A stretch of DNA of 64,000 nucleotides from Meconema thalassinum (taxonomy: Eukaryota; Arthropoda; Insecta; Orthoptera; Tettigoniidae). Shown piece by piece: positions 55,764-64,000 of this stretch. Location of the stretch: NCBI GenBank assembly GCA_946902985.2, contig OX336391.1:148999545-149063544 (forward strand), given 5' to 3'. Made by a program: the position numbers and the translations under genes. The notes under the pieces are model-generated. The model searched no databases. It saw only the letters and a program-made list of their open reading frames with translations, and was not told where the DNA came from. Numbering within the stretch: the stretch's first letter is position 1; each line of letters starts with the position of its first letter.

Positions 55764-56028
55764 ATTTTCCAGTGAACATTGACTCAACGACTTGTTCGTT
55801 TTTGAATGATAATGTTTTGTTTTTTCCGTAATTTTTGTTTATTTTTATAATTTTTATTTTTATTTAATTGTTTTTTTTTCTTTTGTACTAATTTTTGGTC
55901 TTTTTAAATTTAGATGTCCACCTCAAAATTTTAAATTCAATTCAAAATTTGTATTCTTTAATCTGTGTTAAGAGGGGCAGATGACCTCGTAGTTACGCCC
56001 CTTAAAACAACAATAACTAACTAACTAA
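55764..56028 (+). mobile_element. LINE 3' untranslated region and tail
   Basis: A T-rich UTR ends in GAGGGGCAGATGACCTCG, then GTTACGCCCCTTAAAACAAC and a TAAC-rich tail (CTAACTAACTAA). This end is the query that identifies the tails at 13315-13358, 14918-14961 and 26298-26364. The satellite resumes at 56029. Confidence 0.85.
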
Positions 56029-57285
56029 GGGTTACACGCCTCAAATTTAAAATTATGGGTAAGTACTTGTGAGGGGAATCGAACTCTCGTACCCCAAGGG
56101 CGTTAGGTGTGACTTTTTGCACAGCCAATGTATGTAACGTCTCCATAGTATTTTTATGAACACAATACCGTAACTTTCTGGGTTACACGCCGCTAATTTG
56201 AATTTATGGGTAAGTACTTGTGAGGGGAATCGAACCCTCATCACCCAATGGCGTTAGGTGTGGCTTTTCGCAATGCCAATTTAACAAACGTCTCCATGCT
56301 ATTTTTATGAACACAATACCTTAAGATTCTGGGTTACACGCCGCATATTTGAATTTATGAGTAAGTACTTGTGAGGAGAATCGAACCCTGGTTCACGAAC
56401 GGCGTTATGTGTGATTTTTCGCACAGCCAATGTAAGAAACGTCTCCATACTATATTTATGAACACAATACCATAACTTTCTGGGTTACACGCTACAAATT
56501 CGAATTTATGAGTAAGTTCTTGTAAGGAGAATCGAACCTTCGTTCCCCAAGGGCGTTAGGTGTGACTCTTCGCACAGCCAATGTAAGTAACGTCTCCATA
56601 CTATTTTTATGAACACAATACCGTAACTTTCTGGGTTACACGCCGCAAATTCGAATTTAGATGTAAGTACTTGAGAGGGGAATCGAACCCTCGTTCCTCA
56701 GGGTGTTAGGTGTGACTTTTTGCACAGCCAATGTAAGTAACGTCTCCATACTATTTTTATCAACACAATACCGTAAATTCCTGGGTTACACGCCGCAAAT
56801 TCCAATTTATGAGAAAGTACTTGTGAGGGGAATCGATCCCTCGTTCCTCAAGGACGTTGTGTTAATACTAATTAATTCAACACAACACCGTACTAATCCA
56901 GGTCATGCGTCGCAAATTCGATTATTCCACGTAGTACATGGGAGGGGAATCGAATCCCGAACTACAAGGTAGCTACCGGTGACTTTTCGCATATCCAATG
57001 CAAGAAACGTCTTAATACTAATAAAATCAACTCAACACCGTTCGAATCCGTGTCATATATCGCAAATTCGATTATTCCACTTAGTACAAGGGAGGGGAAT
57101 CGAATCCCGAACTTTAAGGGTGCTACCGGTGACTTTTTGCATATCCAATGCTGGAAACGTCTTACTACTAATTAAATCAACACTACACTGTTCGGATCCG
57201 GGTCATATATCGCAATTTCGATTATTCCACTAGTACAAGAGAGGGGAATCGAATCCCGAACTTCAAGGGAGTTACTTCTCGGCCA
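56029..57285. repeat. Satellite array, segment 5, with a type B block at its end
   Basis: Roughly the first 840 bp are type A monomers as in segments 1-4. From about 56870 there are about 2.7 monomers of a diverged type B, in which each landmark is replaced by a recognisable variant (TCGCAAATTCGATTATTCCA, GAGGGGAATCGAATCCCGAAC, CGCATATCCAATGC, AAACGTCTTA). The period stays near 150 bp and the T-arm-like motif is kept. The array ends near 57285. Confidence 0.85.
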
Positions 57286-58582
57286 CAGTGGCTGGTTACT
57301 ATTATATATCATCATAAATATTACAGTATTTCAGTGGTGTTAATCCCTCCTGCAGCGGTCTCAGGCGGCCGATCGTGATAAATGAGTATTCAATTGAAAG
57401 AGAATGGACATTAGCAGTGACAAATTGCACTCTAATTTCATAAATATCTATAATTTCTTTAAAAAAAATTAAAAAAATGTGCTAAGTGTGCGATTTGCAG
57501 ACACTGTTGCTGTAGGAAAATACGCTCCATAATTCCTGTCCACTTCATATTTTTGCCGCTGTGACGCCTCTATCTTGTCATTTTAACATTTTGAGATCTT
57601 TCCTTTATCATTTTGCATGGATTTCAGAAACAGTAAATCAAAAGAACGAGTACTCAAATCGCATAATTTCATAAATATCGAAGAAACGGTGAGTGTTATG
57701 ATGATCCAATTTTCATTGATTGCCTTCTGAAGTTAGGGAACGTAGAACTTGGAATTCTAACTGAAATGTAAATAGTGTTGTATAATCATTTGGTTGAAAT
57801 GAAGACATAACAACCTTTCTCCTTAAGTCTCTCATTATAAACCTATTGGGGAAAGTGTGGTTTATGAACATGCGAGATTCCTCGCACGGGTCCGCTAGTC
57901 TAATTAAATTGTCTTATTACAATATTTCACGTAGCCCCAGAATTCATCTCTTATGAAGGCCATAGTGGATACCAGCAACGTGCAAATAAAGCCAGAGTTT
58001 CCGCAACAAACATTGAGAGGAGTAAATCCGTGCTCTATTGTCACAGAGCACGTGCTAGTGTCCGCCAACTAGTGACAATGGTTTTGTACCAAGGGCCGGG
58101 ATAGCTGTATGGCATAATTGAGGCCAGTAAATGAAGGTGCAGTACCTTACGTCCTTGCGAAGGGACCCAGCAAAATTGGCTATTGTCTGTGTCATGTCCA
58201 GAGACAATGGAATCTAAAATGAGACATTTGGAAAGAAAATACGGTTGGTTGGTTCCTTAGTTTAAGGGCTGCGACAACACGGTCAGGTAGCCCCGTGTAC
58301 TTGACTGACTGACTTACTTTAAGGGGAACATCTAAATGATCAATCTTGTAACGGATAATGCCGGACATTTTCGATAAATTAGAAAAGCCGGCAGGTCATA
58401 ACCAAAATTAATGAAAAGCAGGACATGTCCTTCAAAAGCCGGACGGTTGGTAACCCTACGATGGAACCAAATTTTTAACCAAGCTCAATCAAATTGCTCA
58501 ATAATTACAAATGACGTTAAATCTGACGAGGGCGATACTTCTGTCCAGCATGACAAATGAGTTTGATTGTATGCAATCCTTT

Positions 58583-58625
<43 letters not shown>

Positions 58626-59282
58626 ATTTATGCCGCGTGTTGATTATATTAAATGAATAATGAGGTATCAGTTTTGTTTTATTACCATCTTAAACTTTTG
58701 GATGAAATCACACAGGAGGAATAATACTGTATGTCGAGTTCGCCCTTGTTAGAAAATTGTAATAACATTCTTCTCAAAACGTGCAATTGTAGAGTTTGCC
58801 TTTCTGGTCAGGAACACCTCATATCTACTATAGAAATACGTCTTGCCTGCTGTTCCCAAGGTTTCAAGATCAAATCATATTGCAGTCATTTTGCTTTTGA
58901 GAGTGCACAAATGTAACGAAGCCGTGTTAGTAGCTCTACAGGCACGTTAAAGATCGCCATCGGGGTAAAATTTTGGCACCCTGGCGTCTCTAAAAGCCAC
59001 AATTGTTAAAAAAAAGGATTTAAAACCAATATCATTATTATTATTATTGTTTCTTTACTTATTTATTTATCTATTTTAGAGATAATTTATTATTTGTTTC
59101 TTAGTTAGTTACTTACATGGTGTCACCGATTCTAACCATCTTTATACACGTGTAGGGCATGACCAGGCGTATACCAGGTGCAAGAAGTAAGGTGCGCATC
59201 TCAGCCGTTTCAGAGAAATTAATTAATTGCTATTACAGTGCGGCGTCTATGTTCGTTGTACGCGTGTGTTTTACGCCCCTGA
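57286..59282. other. Non-coding stretch with a TTA microsatellite
   Basis: No supported gene. An (ATT)n run lies at about 58586-58625, and short TTA runs recur near 59034-59050. Confidence 0.5.
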
Positions 59283-59625
59283 CAGATAGCACCTTGTTGC
59301 GTCAGTTTAGTTACAGATAGCATATTGTAGCGTCAGTTAGATACACATAGCACATTGTCGCATTTAAACATCGTGTCAGATGTGTTACAGATAGCATATT
59401 GTCACGTTAGTTTTGTTACAGATAGCATATTGTTGCGTTTAATCGTCGTATCAGTTTAGTTACATATAACACATTGTCACGTCAGTTTAGTTACAGACCG
59501 CACATTGTCGCTTTTAAACATCGTGTCAGTTTAGTTACATTGTCGCGTTTAAACGTCGTGTTAGTTCAGTTATAGATAGCACATTTTCGCGTTTAAACGT
59601 CGCATCAGGTTAATTACAGACAATA
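59283..59625. repeat. Degenerate minisatellite
   Basis: About eight degenerate copies of GTCAGTTTAGTTACAGATAG followed by CACATTGTCGCGTTTAAACGTC, with variable unit length caused by internal deletions (roughly 30-60 bp). Confidence 0.8.
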
Positions 59626-60250
59626 CTTTGTATTTTGCGACCAGTATATGACAAATTTAACATTTTACATACATATCTCCATAACTCGAACGTTCGATTA
59701 GTCGAATTTATTTTGACATCCCCTAACGATTCGATATATAAATAGTCGACTCTAGTATAAATTTCGAGTTTTAGAGACAACTGTCTTACTAGTCTTTTCT
59801 ATGCGGAGGTTCAGTCACTGACGACTCTATCTCATGCTATGTATCTGGTGTTGGCGATGAAGACATCTAACGTTACCCCACTCCTACTTCTCTACCATTC
59901 CCCCCAGGGGCTCACATCTAGTGGCACGTGGTTTGGCAACCACGGGACCCCAGCTGAGTCCGGCATTGCTTCCACTTACTTGTGCCGGGCTCCTCTCCGC
60001 CTTCTTTCCTATCGACCTCCCTTGATCAACTCTTGTTCTTTTCCGACCCCGACGGTATCAGGGTATCCGACGCCTTGGGAGTCTCTCACTTTCCCGCCTT
60101 AATTGGCCCTTGTCTCATCTTTCCTGAACCCTCATTCTTTGAGGGGACAGACCTCTTATTGTGTTTTTTCTTTAAGATTCCCGCACTGTTTTTTTTAAGT
60201 TAATTGGCTCCCCGTGTATCTAAATTCCCTTTGGCGTTTTTTTTTGCAAC
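59626..60250. other. Unrecognised non-coding stretch
   Basis: A C/T-rich segment at about 59875-60180 has short open frames but no family match I can name. Confidence 0.4.
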
Positions 60251-61405
60251 TACACTACATTTTGTAGGTATTTTAATCTACGTTGCATTTTGTAAGTTTT
60301 TTCTATCTGAAATGCATTTTGCGTGTGTTTTCAGCCTCAATTGCATTTTGTAAAGATTGACAATCTAAATTGCCTTTTAGCAAGTCTTTCAGTGTAGGAG
60401 CAGGGCATTTTAGTGAGTATTTTGAATTTCAATTGCATTTTGTACTTGCAACCTAAACCGCATTTCGCAGCTTGCCACGGTGGGTGAGTGGATAGCGTAT
60501 AGGTCTACTAACCCAAGATTGCAGGTTCGCCCCTGGCCGTGGTATGTGATTTTTGAAAGGCGGCAAAAATACGATACGCATGTCAAACGATGTTGGCATG
60601 TCAAAGAACCCATTTGAATTCAGTAGGCCGAGTTTATAATGGCAAAATTAATCTCGGGAGTTTCCGCCAACACAAAGTTCCTCATTTCTCTACTAAAAAG
60701 CGCTATAATGTTCGAGGAGCTTAGATATCTATTATCTAACCTCCTTGACTTTCATAGTGATTCAAGGAATAACGAAATTCGACATGCAAGCTACCCTCTG
60801 GGTGTCAAATTACAAAGCTTGCACCAGGTACCCGAGGCCATGCGATGTTATTAATATTTACCGCATTTCGCAAGAATTTTAAACATAAATTGCATTTTGT
60901 GGGTATTTTGAATCTAAATAACATTTTGTAAGTATTTTCAATCTAAATTGCTTTACGGTATGTAAGTATTGTCAATCCAAATGAGTAGTTTGAATCTACC
61001 GTACATTTTGTAAGCATTTTCAATTTCAATTGCATTTTGTAAGTATTTTGAACTTCAATTGCACTTTGTGAGTATTTTGAATCTGAACCGGCCTTTTTCA
61101 ATCTAAATTGCATTGTGTCTTTTCAATTTCAATTGCATTTTGTAAGTATTTTGAACCTCAATTGCATTTTGTACGTATTTTTGTCTCATTTTCATTTTGT
61201 AAGTATTTTGAATTTCAATTGCATTTTGTGAGTATTTCCACTCTACATTGCATGCTGTACGTATTTTGAACCTAGCCTACATTTTGTGCGTATTTTTAAA
61301 TCTATTCCTTTTGTGAGTATTTTCATTCTAAATTCCCTTTTGTAAGTATTACCGCTCTCCATTTTGTGAGTAGTTTCAATCTGAGTTCCTTTTTGTAAGT
61401 ATTTT
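60251..61405. repeat. Degenerate 27-30-bp minisatellite, interrupted by a SINE
   Basis: About thirty degenerate copies of TTGCATTTTGTAAGTATTTT followed by (C/G)AATCT(A/C)AA. The SINE at 60470-60859 sits inside it with a duplication of minisatellite sequence. Confidence 0.85.
60470..60859 (+). mobile_element. tRNA-derived SINE, family 3, full copy
   Basis: Flanked by ACCGCATTTCGCA at 60457-60469 and 60860-60872, a perfect 13-bp duplication. The head CCACGGTGGGTGAGTGG ... GGTTCG resembles pol III A and B boxes. The body includes GGCGGCAAAAAT, GATGTTGGCATG and a GAATTCAGTAGGCC...TAATGGCAA block. It is the reference copy for three relatives downstream. Confidence 0.9.
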
Positions 61406-61465
61406 CCACCTTACTTAATTTTCGTTCTGGTTTCCATTTCATTGTCATTTTCGCTATCACCCAGA

Positions 61466-61530
61466 CCATTAGGGGTCGATAACCTAGATGTTAGGCCCCG
61501 TAAAACAATTATCATCATCATCATCAACAA
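61466..61530 (+). mobile_element. Possible 3' tail of a second LINE family
   Basis: GATAACCTAGATGTTAGGCCCCGTAAAACAA followed by an (ATC)n tail looks like a 5'-truncated LINE end, related in layout but not identical to the resident LINE tail. Confidence 0.45.
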
Positions 61531-61879
61531 CTTCTCTACCAGCTGTGTGCCCACCATCTTGGGAGACATTGCTTACCCCTTCCAACTTCATCCCCGACAT
61601 AATAACCCCACGTCCTCTCCTGGACTATTTACCAACTTGGCAGCAAAGTTGCAAATCTATCTCCACGATCCAAGCGTCACATTCCCCTGCTTGCTTGATA
61701 TCTAAATTACTGCCCTGACCTTCCTCTGATCACCCAGTGCCAGCCCCTTTCTGGTGAATGGGACACCATAGTCGTGGGATTTTGAAGAGCGTTAAATATC
61801 CCTCAGTATGCCTTCCATAGGAGGGGGAGTAATGCCGGTGGGCCCATGTCATAGATAATAATCATAATCATAATAATAA
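61531..61879. other. Non-coding stretch
   Basis: No family recognised. It ends in a short (AAT)n run near 61868-61885, probably the tail of the adjacent minus-strand SINE. Confidence 0.4.
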
Positions 61880-61889
61880 TAATAATATC

Positions 61890-62243
61890 GTATGCCGGGT
61901 GCAAGCTTTGCTATTTGACACCAAAAGGGTAGCTTGCATGTCGAATTTCGTTGTTCCTTCAAGCACTATGAAAGTCAAGGAGGTTAGATATATCGCTCCT
62001 TGAATACTAAACCGCTTTCTAGTAGAGAAATGAGGAACTTTGTGTTGGCGGAAACTCCCGAGATTAATTTTGCCATTATGAACACGGCCTACTGAATTCA
62101 AATGCGTTCTTTGACATGCCAACATCGTATGACATGGTGTCGTAATTTTTGCCGCCTTTCAAAAATCGCGTACCACGGTCAGGAGCGAACCTGCAAGCTT
62201 GGGGTTAGTAGACCGACACGTTAACCACTCACCCACCGTGGAA
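61890..62243 (-). mobile_element. tRNA-derived SINE, family 3 (minus strand)
   Basis: The reverse complement of the family 3 reference: the head CCACGGTGGGTGAGTGG lies at the right end (about 62225-62242), the B-box region near 62180, and the AATTCAGTAGGCC block at about 62085. It appears nearly full length. Confidence 0.85.
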
Positions 62244-62827
62244 AGCTAAGTCATAGATGTATGGCCCCTAAACTAAGGAACCAACCAGCCAACCTAGGTT
62301 TATGCCATGTCTTGTATGTGGGGTTTCGCCTAGGAACACCAAGCTGGCTCATCAGTAGGCTCTTGGTGTCCGTGCACGGACCCCAACAGGGATAGGGAAC
62401 TGTGCTGTACTCCCTTCTTATGAAGCGCACTTGCGCTTCTTTACTGCGAGAGTTAAACGCTCAATCAGCCTTTCACCTCCCTATAAGCCATTATAAATGG
62501 AAAAGTCTCATATCGCTGAAAAAGATAAAAAAGCAGTTCATTTGAACGGCGATATCTCCACAACATTGTTACATTACAATCCAAGTAAAGCGTGGCAAGT
62601 TACTTCTTTTGTACAAAAAGGAGTATCAGGAGGATTGACAGACATTAGATTTTCTTAAACTGAAAATAATGAAAACTGGGAAGATTCCTGTACCCAGGCA
62701 GCAAGAACAACCTAGAGGCATTCCTACTCAGAGGAAAGGATCTTTACTTCAGTTGTTGACGGGAAAATTATGTATTATTCCTGCTAACAGTTCCTTCCTT
62801 GGTAGCTGTATGGCCTTCCTTCATCTT
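62244..62827. other. Non-coding stretch
   Basis: Nothing recognised. Confidence 0.4.
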
Positions 62828-63110
62828 GTTATTTGGCGCCCAGAGGGCAGCTTGCATTTCGAATCTAGTCGTTCCTTGGAACGCCATGAAAGTCAAGGCA
62901 GTTAGATATCTAATCTCCCTGACACTATAGCGCTTTCTAGTAGAGAAAGGAGGAACTTTGTGATGGCTGAAAATCCCGAGAATAATGTTGCCATTATGAA
63001 CACGGCCTACTGAATTCAAATGGGTTCATTAACATGCCAACAACGAATGGCAAGCGTGCCGTGATATTTGTCGCCTATCAAAAATCACTTACCACGGCCA
63101 GGAGCGAAAC
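62828..63110 (-). mobile_element. SINE family 3, head-truncated (minus strand)
   Basis: Matches the body of the family 3 reference on the minus strand, but similarity ends in the B-box region at about 63110 and the rest of the tRNA-like head is missing. Confidence 0.8.
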
Positions 63111-63279
63111 CAGTGGGATAGAGAATGAGAAAGTCAATTTAGGCTTGAAAGGAATGTTATAGATCTGCTGATACGCCAGACATGACAGCTGTCAGTCAGA
63201 ACGGTTGCGCTCTCTTACAGTAAATCATTTATTTCGACATGAAAGATTGATGGTATGTAGGTAATATAAGCCGAAGCTG

Positions 63280-63510
63280 GTGCAGGGGCTAATGCGCAAG
63301 ATGGCGGCCGCGCGCAACCAGCCCTATGTTATTCTTATGGAGGCGCCAGGCATAGCTGGGGCAGGGGCTAATGCGCAAGATGGCTGCCATACTCTGAGAC
63401 CGTGCATGACGTCACAGGGGGAGTTCGACCGTGTAGTCGCTAAATGGAATATTTATTGCTTTTATTATTATTATTATTATTATTATTAATTTTCTTAGGT
63501 AATTATTGAT
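63280..63510 (+). repeat. Local duplications ending in (TTA)n
   Basis: GCAGGGGCTAATGCGCAAGATGGC occurs at about 63282 and 63361 (79 bp apart). The GTAGTCGCTAAATGGAATATTTATT-(TTA)n-GGTAATTATTGATTGAT segment at about 63430-63513 is repeated at about 63679-63731, after the SINE at 63515-63713. Confidence 0.6.
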
Positions 63511-63514
63511 TGAT

Positions 63515-63713
63515 AGCTTGCCACGGTGGGTGAGTGGTTATTGTGTCGGACTACCAACCCCAAGCTTACAGGTTCGATCTTGGTCGTGGTAAGTGATTTT
63601 TGAAAGGCGGCAAAAATTAAGACACGCATGTCATACGATGTTGGCATGTAAAAGAACCCAGGGAGAGTTCGGCTATGTAGTTGCTAAATGGAATATTTAT
63701 TATTATTATTATT
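63515..63713 (+). mobile_element. SINE family 3, short variant
   Basis: The family 3 head and the start of the body match to about 63660, then switch to a GAGTTCGGCTATGTAG...(ATT)n tail not present in the reference copy. Confidence 0.7.
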
Positions 63714-63762
63714 AGGTAATTATTGATTGATCATGTACAATCAAGAACAGACTTATATTGCT

Positions 63763-63905
63763 CCACTTTATGGTGTAGTGGCTAGCATTTTTAGCTGTTA
63801 CTGTGGAGGCTCGGGTTCGAGTCCTGGCTCTGTCAAGAAATTTAATTCTAGGCTGAGGGTTGGTTGGAATGGGGTACACTCAAACTTGTGAGGCAAAACT
63901 GACAG
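63763..63905 (+). mobile_element. SINE family 2 head fragment (plus strand)
   Basis: A-box-like TGGTGTAGTGGCTAGC and B box GGTTCGAGTCC (63814-63824), then a body matching the minus-strand SINE at 19671-20065 as far as the ACTCA..CTTGTGAGG segment. Confidence 0.75.
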
Positions 63906-63951
63906 GAGCTGGCTTTTGATTCATACCGCAGCCATTCTGTCTAACCCAACT

Positions 63952-63997
63952 TCACCTAACCTGACCTAACCTAACCTAACCTTACCTAACCTAACCA
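63952..63997 (+). repeat. Short degenerate (CCTAA)n run
   Basis: About nine near-perfect CCTAA units (variants CCTGA, CCTTA) up to the window edge. This is the complement of the TTAGG telomere repeat of most insect orders. It may continue beyond the window. Confidence 0.75.
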
Positions 63998-64000
63998 GAT

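Noticed and set aside
63280..63489. A short protein ending in a tyrosine run
   Set aside because: The run is a translated (TAT)n microsatellite, not a coding sequence.
1..64000. A host protein-coding gene
   Set aside because: No frame outside mobile elements shows a recognisable domain, splice-consistent exon chain or conserved motif.

Overview
The window looks like a transposon-dense intergenic stretch from a large, AT-rich arthropod genome. An insect is most likely. The evidence is the mix of BEL/Pao, Ty3/gypsy and Ty1/copia relics, an EN-RT-RNase H non-LTR element, a FLYWCH/MULE transposase relic, several tRNA-derived SINE families and a (CCTAA)n run, the insect telomere motif, at the right edge. 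The assignment is inference from repeat content. I recognise no host gene: every coding segment traces to a mobile element, and nearly all are broken by stops, frameshifts or truncation.

Layout. 1-12 kb: a diverged 2.9-kb repeat unit (101-2985), then, on the minus strand, a coiled-coil Gag of an LTR element, one LTR, an integrase fragment and a second LTR, apparently a collapsed tandem of LTR elements. 11.86-16.3 kb: a near-perfect 231-bp palindrome, SINEs, 3'-tail fragments of a LINE, and a MULE transposase relic. 16.3-19.5 kb: the inverted partner of the 2.9-kb unit, carrying a 272-bp MITE with an 8-bp target duplication. 19.6-26.3 kb: SINEs, a hAT-like MITE with a nested SINE, a LINE RNase H fragment and a copia Gag-Pro relic. 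26.37-33.12 kb: a BEL/Pao element, complete end to end (273-bp LTRs, 5-bp target duplication) but mutated. 33.1-35.1 kb: a LINE RT fragment, a SINE piece, a TIR element and a 161-bp tandem repeat. 35.2-39.4 kb: 5'-truncated Ty3/gypsy copy 1 (minus strand).

39.77-57.28 kb was originally one continuous array of about 151-bp satellite monomers. Each monomer carries a tRNA T-arm/B-box-like motif on the minus strand. Four unrelated insertions split the array without changing its phase: a 625-bp tandem element with hammerhead-ribozyme-like motifs (39991-40615), a SINE (40980-41311), a full-length Ty3/gypsy (42305-49056, 792-bp LTRs, ATAT duplication) and a 6.3-kb LINE with two ORFs (49691-56028). 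57.3-64 kb is mostly non-coding, with two minisatellites, members of one SINE family, LINE tails and the terminal CCTAA run.

The observation most worth pursuing is the 625-bp element. It is 2.4 copies of a 262-bp unit with a CTGATGA-stem-GAAA-GTC hammerhead-like core in each complete unit and an 8-bp target duplication, an architecture matching animal retrozymes. Second is the tRNA-like satellite acting as an insertion sink. All alignments were done by eye, so boundaries are approximate unless a target duplication fixes them.
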